From assembly GCA_964538615.1 (NCBI GenBank), contig CAZIGK010000014.1, positions 1 through 43,197 of the forward strand: DNA of 43,197 nt, in the 5' to 3' direction. The position numbers and the translations under genes are program-made. Origin of the DNA: CAZIGK01 sp964538615. Lineage in GTDB: Bacteria > Pseudomonadota > Alphaproteobacteria > Rickettsiales > RI-342. The notes below the pieces were generated by a model. It ran no database searches and was not told the origin of the DNA. It worked only from the letters and a program-made list of their open reading frames with translations. Below, piece after piece: positions 1 to 9,976 of the stretch (position 1 is its first letter; each line of letters begins with the position of its first letter).

Positions 1-47
1 GGAATGAGGCTAGTAAGCCGAATGGAGCCAAAGGAAAGTTTCTCGTG

Positions 48-73
48 GATGCCTGTCTACGCAGGCATGACGG
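48..73. repeat. Short palindromic repeat element
   Basis: An inverted repeat ATGCCTG / CAGGCAT with a six-base loop is followed by ATGACGG. It resembles the dispersed REP-like palindromes common in proteobacterial spacers. A related element (GCCTGCC / GGCAGGC, then GCAGGCATGACGG) lies at about 35897-35930. It sits just downstream of the NDUFA9-like gene and could act as a weak terminator. I see no coding sequence in bases 1-126. Confidence 0.5.
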
Positions 74-126
74 GGATTGATGCGCCATGCAAGGGACAAG
101 AAGTGAGGACAGGAGCGAGCCAGGCT

Positions 127-1080
127 TCAGGCAGCGAAGCGGCCACCTTCACGGTAGAGTTCTAGATACTGGGGGGCAATGCTTTCCAGAGTGGTCGGCG
201 TAATGCTCAGTTCTTTTAACCCCGGCAGTGCGCCAGAGAGTACATTATCTTGCCTGAGCAGGGTCACCTGATCCGCCGTGAGGGGGGGCTTAGGGAGGAA
301 CTCCATCATTTTTCCCAGTGGTCTGGCGACAAAGAAAGGCAGGGACAGCATGGGACGTTCTTTGCCGATATTTTTCTGTATCCAGCATATAATATCATGC
401 AGGCTGTAGCTATGAGGCCCACCCAATTCATAGGTGTAGCCAGAGGTTTCCGGACGTTGACAGATGGCCGATATTGCCCGTGCCACATCCCCTACATACA
501 CAGGTTGGAAGCGGGTATGCCCCCCCTCCACCAATGGCATGACAGGCGAATGCTGCAGCATAGCTGCAAAGCGATTGATGAATTGGTCTTCGGCACCAAA
601 AATGACGCTGGGACGAACAATGGTTGCGCCGGGAAAAGCGGACGACACAGCCTTTTCACCGGCCATTTTGGTACGGGCATAGGCGGATTGGCTGGCCTTA
701 TCTACCCCTAGGGCAGACATTTGAATGAAACGGCGTACACCAGCTTCTCTGGCGGCTTGCGCCAGTTTTTCCGTAGCTTGCGCATGCAGGGCTGCGAAGC
801 GTTGTCCGCAGGATTCATAGAGAATACCGACCAGATTAATCACAATATCTGAACCTGCTATCAGGGATTTGAGGTTTGCGGTATCTTTCAGATTGCCCTT
901 TTGCAGCACCACCTGCCCTACCGACCCTGATGTTGTGAGTTCCAGCGCGGCGCTGGGATGACGGCAAACCACACGGATACGTGCCCCCTGCTGCGCCAGT
1001 TCTTTCACCAGATAACGCCCGACAAATCCGCTACCGCCAAAAATGGTGACCAACTGGTGACGCAAGGCTGGAGCCGCCAT
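127..1080 (-). CDS. Complex I NDUFA9-family NAD(P)-binding epimerase-like protein
   Basis: This 317-residue atypical short-chain dehydrogenase starts with a Rossmann glycine motif, GGSGFVGRYLV (about residues 15-25). It also has INLVGI (about 81-86) and a Tyr-x3-Lys-like segment, YARTK (about 134-138). This is the pattern of the NDUFA9-type accessory subunit of respiratory complex I, which in alphaproteobacteria is a non-catalytic NAD(P)-binding protein. The start is supported by AGAGG six bases upstream of ATG 1080. It reads away from the PAS_5 gene, is on the same strand, and is separated from it by a terminator. Assignment to the NDUFA9 subgroup rather than a general sugar epimerase rests on family resemblance; its association with complex I is inferred. 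Confidence 0.82.
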   Translation of the reverse strand: MAAPALRHQLVTIFGGSGFVGRYLVKELAQQGARIRVVCRHPSAALELTTSGSVGQVVLQKGNLKDTANLKSLIAGSDIVINLVGILYESCGQRFAALHAQATEKLAQAAREAGVRRFIQMSALGVDKASQSAYARTKMAGEKAVSSAFPGATIVRPSVIFGAEDQFINRFAAMLQHSPVMPLVEGGHTRFQPVYVGDVARAISAICQRPETSGYTYELGGPHSYSLHDIICWIQKNIGKERPMLSLPFFVARPLGKMMEFLPKPPLTADQVTLLRQDNVLSGALPGLKELSITPTTLESIAPQYLELYREGGRFAA

Positions 1081-1150
1081 AAGACAACCTCTTTTACTAC
1101 AGGAAATAGGAATACCCTATGGTTATAGCCAATACGGGGGACTTGGCGCA

Positions 1151-1187
1151 AAGAAAAAAAACAGCCGTGTGAGCTTTACGCACGGCT
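1151..1187 (-). terminator. Rho-independent terminator after the PAS_5 gene
   Basis: On the minus strand, AGCCGTG and CACGGCT form a 7-bp stem (extended by wobble pairs) followed by TGTTTTTTTTC. It lies 70-100 bases beyond the stop of the PAS_5 gene and insulates it from the NDUFA9-like gene. Confidence 0.75.
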
Positions 1188-1253
1188 TGTTATCCTCCCT
1201 ACATGGTCTGCACCATCAACCGTGTTCCACCATGCGGAGAAGATAGAGGGCGC

Positions 1254-1778
1254 TTATTCCAGTGAATAGATTTTGTAATTGGTGGTTCCCAGCAGATACT
1301 CCAGTTTACCATGACTACTCGCCAATGGCAGGATCACGCTGCGGTAACGCACCTCTTGCCCCGGATGGGTATCTAACTGAAAGTGACCCGTTTCCGCAAC
1401 CGGGGTATGGCGCTCAAACACCCGCTGATAATAACCAATGGTGCCCCCCAGAATGGGCAGCGCCTTCAGGGATAACTCTACCGGCTCATCACAGACATCC
1501 CGTCCGAAAATGCGCACCAGATCATCGCCGAAATATTCAAAGCGAAATGATTCTGGCCGACTTTGGCTGACATCTATCAGAAATGCTTTTGTCCATAATG
1601 CGCTGATGGCACGCAGGTTAATATCCTGCAACGTGGGTAGATACATGCCCCTTCGCTGTTGCATCCAGTAATGCAGTAAGGTGGCGCTGGCGCGCTGGTC
1701 ACCCTGCTTGAGTGCCTGTGCGACATAAGCTTCCAGCGATTCTTCCTGTCGCTTACAATTAAGATTGATGACAGACAT
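1254..1778 (-). CDS. PAS_5-type PAS domain protein
   Basis: The protein has 174 residues. A helical N-terminus (about 1-50) is followed by a PAS-like fold with LPTLQDINLRAI, a Phe-rich FRFEYFGDDLVRIFGRDVC segment (about 80-100) and a final strand pair YRSVILPLASSHGKLEYLLG. This layout matches the stand-alone PAS_5 family of alphaproteobacteria, a probable small-ligand sensor with no output domain. A GTG two codons upstream would abut the ribosome-binding sequence AGAGG; ATG 1778 has proper spacing and is preferred. It is divergent from the VWA/AAA+ operon and followed by its own terminator. Ligand and partner cannot be deduced. Confidence 0.7.
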   Translation of the reverse strand: MSVINLNCKRQEESLEAYVAQALKQGDQRASATLLHYWMQQRRGMYLPTLQDINLRAISALWTKAFLIDVSQSRPESFRFEYFGDDLVRIFGRDVCDEPVELSLKALPILGGTIGYYQRVFERHTPVAETGHFQLDTHPGQEVRYRSVILPLASSHGKLEYLLGTTNYKIYSLE

Positions 1779-1956
1779 ATGCACCTCTACCCATCTCCAG
1801 TTGAACCGTTATCTTAGCATTGGATTGTTTAACAAGCGGCAAAGTTTCCGCTTAAATCACCGAAAATGCCATGTAATCTATTGATGCTCTCTTGATGCGC
1901 GCTAAGGCGATTCTAACAGCTTCGGGTTGCATTCCCTACTCACCAGTATATTTTGC

Positions 1957-1971
1957 TTAACAAAACATTAA
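1957..1971. promoter_or_regulatory. CtrA-like box upstream of the VWA/AAA+ operon
   Basis: TTAA-CAAAACA-TTAA is an exact match to TTAA-N7-TTAA, the full binding site of the alphaproteobacterial cell-cycle regulator CtrA. It lies about 80 bases before the VWA gene in the 234-base divergent spacer with the PAS_5 gene. The sequence is seen; binding is inferred. Confidence 0.5.
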
Positions 1972-2048
1972 GAGGCGTTATACTGCCCTAATGCTTCGGC
2001 ATTGAGAGAAGGTTGCATCAAGCAGCCATAAATGAATGGGAACGCTTC

Positions 2049-5000
2049 ATGTCTGGAACCACCAAAGGAGTCGCTACGGCTCTCGTGTCTCCGTCTGCCC
2101 GGCTGGATGCACTACTCCACAGCCCTTTTAATGAGCTGCGTGCCCAGATTTCTGCGATTAGTCGCAACGTTTTTGCGATTGCACTCAACAGTGAGCGGGC
2201 AAAACAAACCCCAAAAAAAGAATATCAGGCTTTGTTTGACCAGCAAGGTCTGTACCGGTTTATTGATTCTCTGCGTGATGAGGTGAAGCGCTTTGCCGAC
2301 CCTGAGCGCCTGCGTGCTTTCGAGATGGAGTTACGCAACCTGCAGGAGACAGAGGATGTATACCCACGCAAGGCCACAGACATAACCCCACTGACACCGG
2401 ATGTATCCCGCCCGGAAACACAACTATTGTGGGCAGCTTTCATGCTGTACTACTACGTGAATCCGGATAATTATAAAGGACACGAAGAACCGACGTATCA
2501 AATGGTTGGGCCATATGGTGTTCCCGCAGGCTATCGCCCAACCGCACAGAGCCGGATTACACCGCCAAAGGTGATGGACTGGCCTATCTGGCACCAATTG
2601 CTTGGCAGCCCGGCGATTCGTCGGGAGACATTATACCGCAAAAATCTGGCACAGGGACTGCCGGAACTCAGCCAGTTAAAAGATGCAGGCTGGGCGTGGA
2701 CTACGCCTGGCGGATGGTTCGGCTATGACGCACAGCGGCATCATATTGACAATGACTTGCTCTACAGCCTGATTGGGGGGCTGGAAAATACCCGTGCTAT
2801 CCACTTGCAGGAGATGGCTCATGCAGCCATGACCATCCATTTTACACCAGAGATGGAACGGCTGCGTGTAGAAATGGAGCAATTGAAAGTAACAGAATAC
2901 CAGCAAGGTTCGGTACCGGAAGAAACCTACCTGCGTTTAAGGCAGGCAGAGATGGAGTGGACCTTGCGCTACTATCTCTGGGAAGCCGCAGAAGAACAGC
3001 CTGTTAACCGCTTGGCGACCGAAGCCACACAGCATGCGCGTCAGGATTTTGCGGTGAGCCTTGGCAATGTGATGACCACGATACATCCGCATGCCGCCAC
3101 ACTATGGCAGATTGAAACATTGCGTCAGGAGGCCGAAGCTGCCGGTGAAGTGCTTCACGCTGCCTGGGAACCTGCAGAGGATGCAGAGCATCACGCGAGT
3201 ATGGTGCTAAGCAATTTGAATCACCTGATCCGGATGATGTTCTATAAAACGAACGGAATTATGGACAGTTTGGGCGAGCGTTCATTGACTGAGGATGAAT
3301 GGTTCCGGCTGGGTATTGACGTCAACCTACTGACGTATTACGGCGACCCGGAACATAGCCGTCAGGGATTTCAGGGAGAGATGGCACTGCATGTGCTGGA
3401 GAACTATTGCCGCCAATTACAGCAATTACGCCCCGGTGTAGCCGATGCGAATGGTAAAATATTCAGCAAAGCGGATTATGCGGAGGCCAGAAACCGTATT
3501 ATTGACGAGATATGGCGGCATTTTGCCTTGCCTGCTGCAGAATTATTGATGAATGCCCAGACCGCGAAGCTCCATGAAGATATTGAGCAAAGCAAGGACG
3601 ACCCAAACGCACAGGGACAAAATAAATCAACCGTGCGGCCACAAAAAGGGGGAAAAACCAGCCAGCAACGCAGCGTAACCCCTCCTCCTTCCTCGCCTCA
3701 TAATAGCGCAGAAAAGAAGACGTCTTCCGCGAAGAACAACCAACAGGAAGATGGGCAGACGGGTGGACAGCCTGCGGATCCTAAAAAGCAGCAGGCGCTG
3801 GAAGAAAAAGAGGGGGATCATGGCGCTTCACCCCGCCCTATATCGGAAAAGCAACGCAAAGCTCTGGAAGAACAGGAAGAGCAAAAAAAATCTGCTCAGC
3901 CTCAGGATGCTGATGCAGGCAAAGCATTGGAAGAAAACAGTCAGCAGGAAAAACGCCGCTCTGGTCAGCAGCAAGAAGAAGAACAGAGTGAGCAGCAGCA
4001 ACAGGGTGGTCAGCAGCAGCAAGGTGGCCAGCAACAGCAAGGTGGTCAGCANNNNNNNNNNNNNNNNNNNNNNNNNNNNNNNNNNNNNNNNNNNNNNNNN
4101 NNNNNNNNNNNNNNNNNNNNNNNNNNNNNNNNNNNNNNNNNNNNNNNNNNNGCAGCAAGGTGGTCAGCAGCAGCAAGGTGGTCAGCAGCAGCAAGGTGGT
4201 CAGCAGCAGCAAGGTGGTCAGCAGGGGCAGCGTTCATCTCGCAGAAAGCAGCCTGCCGCAGGTTCCCAGCAGGCCATTGAAGAGACTGAAGATGCCATTG
4301 GGCAGCAGAAAGGTCAGCCCTCCGCACAGCAAGGGCAACAGCAGCAGGGCGAAGGGGAAGGCAGTGAAGAGGGAAGCCCGTCCCCTATAAGTGAAGAAAA
4401 ACGTCGAGCACTGGAGAAAGAAGCCGAAGACGGCAAAGGCACTGCCCGTGAACAAGCCGAAAAAGCCCGTAAAAAAGCCAAAGAAAAGGCACAACAGGAA
4501 GGCCAGCAGGGTCAGGAGGGAGAAGCGGAAGGGGAAGGACAGGAAGCAGATTCGGATTTGGATGCAGAATTTGACGAGATGAAAAAGCAGTCGAAGGCGC
4601 AATCCAATAACAAGGCGCAGAGCAGTAAACCCAAAGCAGCGGAAGAAGGCACAACCCCGCTTCTGGATGAAGTTGAAAGCAAGCGGAGCGGAGAAATATC
4701 CGAAATCAATCACTTATTCCGTAAACTTCAGGAAGCACTGAAGCGGCGTATGGAAAAAAAATCTCCCCATACCCGTCAGGAAATACCGGAAGAGCCGGGA
4801 GATTTGGTGATGGATAGCATCATGCGATCCGAACAAAAACGTGCCGCCGGTGCCGAGCGCACACGTGAAGATAACAAGCATGCACAAAGCAGTGTGGTGA
4901 AAGAGAAAGTGGCTCCATTGACCGTGGCCGTGTTGATTGATGGCTCCGGCAGTATGGATCAAAAGGATGGCACGAATAGCCTGAGCCGTCTGGCTATTGG

Positions 5001-5655
5001 CGGAGAAGTGGCAACCATGCTGTATTTAGGGGCGCGTGGCGAAGAAAACGAGCGTGGCGAGAACGGTCTGGAAGCGCTGAACACCGAAGTCTACATGGGT
5101 ATTTTTGGCGGTAACAACCCCCAGATTCTGGCGACCCCACAAAGTACACGCGACGAGGTGGAAGAAGCCATTGAGCGAACCCGTAAGGGCATGAACAGCT
5201 CCACGGATTTGGCACCGATGATTAAGAAAATTACGGAAACACTGGCCAATGATGAAGGAAACCCGGCAGATTTACTGGGGCACACGCATTTTATCATCGT
5301 CTCCGATGGTGATTTGACTGACAACGGAGGTGATAAGGCTCCGGCACGCGCCGCCATGCGCGAACTGTTGGAGCATTACCCGAACATTATGATTGATGTG
5401 TTGATTATCAACAAAGATGCGCAGGACAGAGGAACCGTGACCAGCATGGAACGGCTGGTAAAAGAACTGGAAGCAGAAGGCCTGGTACAAGGGAATGTAG
5501 GGGTGACCAAGGTCTGGCAGCAGGACGATGCCGTGCAAGCGGCCGTGGAATTGGTGGAAGAACGCGCCAATGAAGTTGTCTCGCAGCAAACCATGGAAAC
5601 GCGTTGGCAACGACGCATGGCCATGGATCAGGCACGTGATGCCATGAGCCGTTAA
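2049..5655 (+). CDS. CobT-like VWA-domain protein with Gln/Gly repeat linker (interrupted by assembly gap)
   Basis: One gene is split into two frames by a 100-N placeholder (4052-4151). The part before the gap encodes about 500 helical residues and then a charged, Gln-rich linker ending in QQQQGG repeats. The part after continues the same repeats, an acidic/basic disordered stretch (4250-4700), and a C-terminal VWA domain. The VWA metal site is DGSGSM (4939-4956), with STDLAP near 5200 and VSDGDLTDN near 5300. Helical N-terminus, disordered middle and C-terminal VWA are the architecture of CobT, but no cobalt-chelation role is implied. An upstream TTG at 2013 abuts the purine-rich AGAGAAGG; ATG 2049 is preferred, with a weak ribosome-binding site. 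The gene is followed after 81 bases by the AAA+ gene, its likely partner. The frame change is an artefact of the fixed-length gap. Confidence 0.8.
3991..4223 (+). repeat. 18-bp tandem repeat (QQQQGG) spanning an assembly gap
   Basis: Units of the form CAGCAGCAGCAAGGTGGT encode Gln4-Gly2. About three copies precede the run of Ns and more than three follow. The flanks join in phase: the last bases before the gap (CAGCA) and the first after it (GCAGCAA) make one perfect unit. The true gap is therefore a whole number of 18-bp units, possibly zero. The repeat is interrupted by synonymous changes only at its left edge. Confidence 0.9.
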
Positions 5656-5736
5656 TCCCACCGTTTACCATAGGTTTTATCCCCTACCCTTTTTATTCCC
5701 CCACCCCACATAGATACGTTTAGCAGGAGAGTTACC

Positions 5737-8700
5737 GTGAGCACCACCGCAAGCAATCAACGCGATGTTAAAAAAGTTGGTATTGGAACCCGCAAGCTGG
5801 GACTTCCTGTCACTGAGGTGGTGGGTCGCACCTCCGGCAATTTGCAGGAGGTGATTAAAATCCTGCGCAATCGTCCCGGTACCAATGAGCCCGCGTATAA
5901 CCTGCTGACTGAAGTGGAAATGAACAAAGTACTGGGTGATCTGGCGCGTAAATTGCCAACCCCCGGCATGTCAGAAGCATTGATGGAAGCGTTGTTGATG
6001 CGTTCGGATTTGGGAGACAAGGCCAACGCGAAAAAGAAAATTGTGCAAATGCTATTAGGAGAGCCGGGTGCGGGAAAAACCTTTCTCCCCATGATGCTGG
6101 CGGATATTACGGTCAAAACCCGTGATGGCGAGCCGAACGTGGTGTTTTTTGCTGCGGGGGGACGTAACGGGGATGAAATTTTACAACGTATTGAACTGGA
6201 CACCCAAAAAACGGGTAATTTGCTGGAAAAAATCAGGGAGTATCTGGCTGAGCGCGATGCCAGCAAGCCATTGGATGCCGTGAGCAAAGCGTTGTTGGAA
6301 AAAACCGGCGTGGCCTTTACCGCTGAGGAAAATGTGGAAGCCCGGCGTTTTGTCTACACACTGGACATTGAGAATATTCGGCAACATCCAACCATTCGGG
6401 ATGAATTGACCGAAGCCATGGCACAGGCGACGGGCAGAATTGAGATAGAGGCGCGCCACGACCAGAATGATGAAGTGGTGAAGTTTTTTGCCGCAGAAGG
6501 GCAGTCTTTGGCAGAGGTGCAGCATCGTGCCAATGAGTGGCTTGCCGCACGTGGTGTGGCAGCGACGGCTACTCTGGTTGAGGCAGAACCCAAGCCTTAT
6601 GTCAGTGTCGTACTATCCGGAAAGCGGCGAGCACCAGATGGCACCGCTGAAATACCAGCAGGACGGGAAGCATTTTTGCAAACGGCATGGGACGGTCTGA
6701 AGGAATTTAGCGCCCTGCATAACATTAACGTGAGCGCGGGAGACCTGCCATTGCGCACTGTGGATGGCCCGATTATCGAAGGGCTGAAAAAAGGTCTGCC
6801 GGTGATTATTGATGAGTGGAACAAGACCAAGCCAGGCACGACTGCCGGTTCCCATGCTTTGTGGCAGTTTTTGAATGGAGAGCTGGATCAGATTGAGCTT
6901 TTGGATGGTAATAACAAACGGTTGACTTTCTACCGCAAAATGCCGGAGGCATATAAAAACACAGGCCTGCCGGAAAATCATTTCATGGTGCCGCCACTGT
7001 TTGTGGTAACCCTGACGGGGAACCATATGCATGACGGGGTATCAACCGCGGAGATGGATGCATCTGCCTATGACCGTTTGAACCCAAAGAAAATCCGTGA
7101 AGCCAATATCGCCGATTTGCAGCACCGCATTTGTCAACTGTTGGTAGGGTTACCCATTTCCACCTGGCGTCAGGCAACGAAAGATCTGGACGATGCGGCG
7201 TTTGAAAAACTGATGTTTGGTGAACGCAAAGCAGACGGTACCTACGAAGGTGGTTTGCGTACTCTGGGTTTAAGTGAAGGGCAGATACAACGTATTCCCG
7301 CCTGGGAGTGGGAAAATATGGCAAACTGGAAGAATGTGCTGACGGCATCTGCCCAGTTAGCGCGTATGTTCTATCGCCTGCGCGAGGCGATGGATCCCGC
7401 GTTTTACCGCGCTGATAAAGATCGGCGGGAGCAATATGGAGCGGTGATTAAAGAATTGCAGGATCCGCATTTCCGTACTGCCGTTCAGATTGGTAGCATG
7501 CGTTCCATTATCCGTGTCTTTAATGCCATGATGGAAAATCCCCCCATTCCTCAGGAGGTGGGAACAGGCGAACCGATGGAATGGTCGCTGGATAATCTGG
7601 AAGAGCTGGTCACGCCACTGTCTGATGAAGCGATTGGCGAAAAACAGGCCTCTGACATGATTACAGATATTGGAACGGTGATTTCCCGAATTGTGGAAAC
7701 CGATCTGGCGAACATTGCGCATAACTGGAATAAACCGGAGCTGTACAGTGTGTTTTTGCAACTGATGCAAAACCACGGAATTATTCATGAGTTATTTTAT
7801 GAAGTCTCTCATGGAAGCCGGGCAACGATCCCTGAGTTGCTGGATCGTGGGGGGATTGCTGCCCACGGTCTGGATAAAATTGCCGCCTTGCAAGCGGAGG
7901 CCAGCCAGATGATACGGCATCGGTTTGGTAACCGTTTTGCCCTGCCGGAAAGCAACGAGGTGTTGCTGCCTGCGATGGCGTTGGTCAGTGCGCTGGATGA
8001 GCTGGAAGCCTCTCGGCAAATGGCCAGCCGTAACCTGCTGGACGAAGTCGCCAACAAGCATACCCAACCTACTCAACTGGAGACGACCGACGGCAATGTT
8101 ATTCCGATGCCCGCACGTCTGCAAGCATGGGAGACATCGCAGCTTGTGGTGCCGGAAGTGGACGGACAAGGCGAGCCAGCCATCCAGTTTGAACGGTATC
8201 TGATATTGGATTCAGTGCGAGAAAAACGCAAAGTGGAAAGCGCCAGCCTCTTGCCACTGGAAACTCTGCTGGAAACCCTGAGCCAGAAAGGGCTACGTGA
8301 AACCAATCTGAACGGGCTGTTTCTGGATGGGGTGCGTCGCCACGCGAATCTGGATAATGAGGAAGCGTTGAAGGCTGATGTAGAACGCCTGACGCAGCAG
8401 ATGGAGGCATTATCCACGCAGAAGCAGCAACAGACGGCACAGATAGAGGCATTAAAAACAACGATGCAGCCGCATCTGGCAAGCTGGAACAGCAAAATGG
8501 ATGCCTACAAAGCATTGCTTACGAAAAAACAGCAAATCACGGAAGAGCAGTCATTACGCACCGTGGGGCAAGCGGGCAGCGCGGAGTTTGCTCAGCTAGA
8601 TGAAGCGCAATTGGAAGAACTGTTACAGCAAACCCAGCTACAACTGCGTACCATTGCAGCCGAGCTGAAAGAAATGAAACCGGAACAGGATCAATACCGG

Positions 8701-9390
8701 GCAGAACTGGAGGCCTTGCAACAAGCGGTGGAACCTTTGCAGCAAGCACTGGACGTTGCCCAGAAACAAAAGAAAGAAGCTGAACACAAACTGGCCAACC
8801 CGAACAAGCCTAGCGCACTGGAAGTGATTGGGATGGATATGTTGCAGGGCACCTCACCTACAGGGGTTTCTGTCACCACCGTCAATGTGCGTCGGGAAAC
8901 GCCCGCAGGCTTTGTCACCTCGCCGATACATATCATTCGCAAGGAAAATCGGGGGCGTACGGATGTGCTTATCGTTGGCCCCAGTCTGCCAACCGAATTG
9001 CAGGAAAAGCTGGGGAAAGCCCGTATTGCTTATGCTGCCAATGATCTGGTAGAGACAGATAGCAAAACGCAAATGCGCAAATATGTGGTACGCCAGTTAG
9101 ACGAAATGCTGAAAAATGATGGCAGAGGCAACGCCTTGGAAGATAGCGCCAGACAGCAGCAACTTGCAGGCATGAAGCAGGCGTTTTTGAAGCGGAACCA
9201 GTATATCGGTACCCGTGACCGGGATGGCAATATTGACAAAAGCATTGTGGATTTATTGATGGATCCATCGCTCAGTAAGCCTTCTCGTGCATTGGAAGCG
9301 ACCAACCTGCAACGGCCAGACCCGGTGATTGTGGAGGCACAGCAGGAAGCGAACCGCGCCGATGTTCAGCAAGACCGTAAACGGGCATAA
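5737..9390 (+). CDS. Giant MoxR-type AAA+ ATPase with coiled-coil C-terminus
   Basis: The protein has 1,217 residues. Walker A is GEPGAGKT (residues 108-115), Walker B is LPVIIDEW with D359-E360, and a sensor-1-like TLTGN and DRLNPKKI follow near residues 425-450. The segment GPIIEGLKKGLPVIIDEWNK resembles the MoxR/AAA_5 pattern, but about 245 residues separate Walker A from Walker B, so a large insertion sits inside the ATPase core. Residues about 870-1020 are Gln/Glu/Leu-rich coiled coil, and the last 200 residues match nothing I know. GTG 5737 has the ribosome-binding sequence AGGAG. MoxR ATPases usually remodel targets together with a VWA protein, and here the VWA gene is immediately upstream. 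Typical MoxR proteins are 300-500 residues, so this is exceptionally large. Substrate unknown. Confidence 0.8.
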   Translation: MSTTASNQRDVKKVGIGTRKLGLPVTEVVGRTSGNLQEVIKILRNRPGTNEPAYNLLTEVEMNKVLGDLARKLPTPGMSEALMEALLMRSDLGDKANAKKKIVQMLLGEPGAGKTFLPMMLADITVKTRDGEPNVVFFAAGGRNGDEILQRIELDTQKTGNLLEKIREYLAERDASKPLDAVSKALLEKTGVAFTAEENVEARRFVYTLDIENIRQHPTIRDELTEAMAQATGRIEIEARHDQNDEVVKFFAAEGQSLAEVQHRANEWLAARGVAATATLVEAEPKPYVSVVLSGKRRAPDGTAEIPAGREAFLQTAWDGLKEFSALHNINVSAGDLPLRTVDGPIIEGLKKGLPVIIDEWNKTKPGTTAGSHALWQFLNGELDQIELLDGNNKRLTFYRKMPEAYKNTGLPENHFMVPPLFVVTLTGNHMHDGVSTAEMDASAYDRLNPKKIREANIADLQHRICQLLVGLPISTWRQATKDLDDAAFEKLMFGERKADGTYEGGLRTLGLSEGQIQRIPAWEWENMANWKNVLTASAQLARMFYRLREAMDPAFYRADKDRREQYGAVIKELQDPHFRTAVQIGSMRSIIRVFNAMMENPPIPQEVGTGEPMEWSLDNLEELVTPLSDEAIGEKQASDMITDIGTVISRIVETDLANIAHNWNKPELYSVFLQLMQNHGIIHELFYEVSHGSRATIPELLDRGGIAAHGLDKIAALQAEASQMIRHRFGNRFALPESNEVLLPAMALVSALDELEASRQMASRNLLDEVANKHTQPTQLETTDGNVIPMPARLQAWETSQLVVPEVDGQGEPAIQFERYLILDSVREKRKVESASLLPLETLLETLSQKGLRETNLNGLFLDGVRRHANLDNEEALKADVERLTQQMEALSTQKQQQTAQIEALKTTMQPHLASWNSKMDAYKALLTKKQQITEEQSLRTVGQAGSAEFAQLDEAQLEELLQQTQLQLRTIAAELKEMKPEQDQYRAELEALQQAVEPLQQALDVAQKQKKEAEHKLANPNKPSALEVIGMDMLQGTSPTGVSVTTVNVRRETPAGFVTSPIHIIRKENRGRTDVLIVGPSLPTELQEKLGKARIAYAANDLVETDSKTQMRKYVVRQLDEMLKNDGRGNALEDSARQQQLAGMKQAFLKRNQYIGTRDRDGNIDKSIVDLLMDPSLSKPSRALEATNLQRPDPVIVEAQQEANRADVQQDRKRA

Positions 9391-9410
9391 CAAAAACTGG
9401 AGTAGAGGAT

Positions 9411-9722
9411 ATGACGCAGGTGCAGACGTTAACAACGGAACAGGTGCTGGATCAGGTGGCACTGCAAGCCCTGATGCAACAACCTGCCGGAGAGGTTGGG
9501 GCTTGTCGCTGGTTTGCATTAGCGGGTGAAAGCTGGCAACTTGCACAACTACAGCAGCAAACGGGCTGTCAGACCTGCCGGACGCTGGATGCGCTGCGCG
9601 CTGCGCTGAGCCAGCGCGCTACCTATGTGGTGATTCCTGCCGATGCGGGAATCACTAAGGCGGCAGCGGAGCAACTATGCCGATCCACAACCCACGAAGC
9701 ATGGCTGTTCTGGATGCAGTAA
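9411..9722 (+). CDS. Small protein, third gene of the VWA/AAA+ operon
   Basis: The protein has 103 residues and starts 20 bases after the AAA+ stop behind a GGAGTAGAGG ribosome-binding region, so it is probably cotranscribed. It is helical, with four Cys including CQTCR (about 45-49). I recognise no family. Near the C-terminus, YVVIPADAGIT is encoded by a short palindrome (9630-9655). This is the kind of peptide produced when REP-like elements are translated, so the end of the protein may derive from a repeat insertion. Its role is unknown; position suggests an accessory to the ATPase pair. Confidence 0.6.
   Translation: MTQVQTLTTEQVLDQVALQALMQQPAGEVGACRWFALAGESWQLAQLQQQTGCQTCRTLDALRAALSQRATYVVIPADAGITKAAAEQLCRSTTHEAWLFWMQ
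9630..9655. repeat. Palindrome inside the 103-aa gene
   Basis: GTGATTCC and GGAATCAC form an 8-bp inverted repeat around a ten-base loop within the coding sequence, giving the peptide VIPADAGIT. It resembles palindromic elements found in proteobacterial spacers. Confidence 0.45.
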
Positions 9723-9894
9723 TACCTCCCCTTGCTGGTAAGATAGGGATGAGGGATTTGGGACGCACATGCCGGATGGGCGTTCCCGCATGACGGTTCA
9801 GCATGGCGGGCTATCGTGACATTTGCCGGGGTGTGGTAAAAATACGGCCGGACTTTGGTAGAATGTGACGACATGGTCTGTGAATAGGACACAA

Positions 9895-9929
9895 AAAAAG
9901 CGCCTTTCCTGTGCAGAAAGGCGCTTTTT
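9895..9929. terminator. Bidirectional Rho-independent terminator
   Basis: AAAAAGCGCCTTTC and GAAAGGCGCTTTTT form a 14-bp perfect stem with a seven-base loop and T-runs on both strands. It sits between the VWA/AAA+ operon (plus) and the lipoprotein gene (minus), which converge here. A second hairpin, GGCCGTATC / GATACGGCC, at 9936-9957 lies just beyond the lipoprotein stop. Confidence 0.9.
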
Positions 9930-9976
9930 ATAGTAGGCCGTATCTTCAGATACGGCCCAAGCAAGCGGTAACGCGC

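Noticed and set aside
250..711. 153-aa plus-strand frame
   Set aside because: It lies opposite the well-supported NDUFA9-like gene.
3991..4223. A CRISPR array
   Set aside because: Contiguous 18-bp coding units with no spacers.
3838..4327. Leu- and Ala-rich minus-strand frames over the QQQQGG array
   Set aside because: Antisense shadows of the repeat across the N gap.
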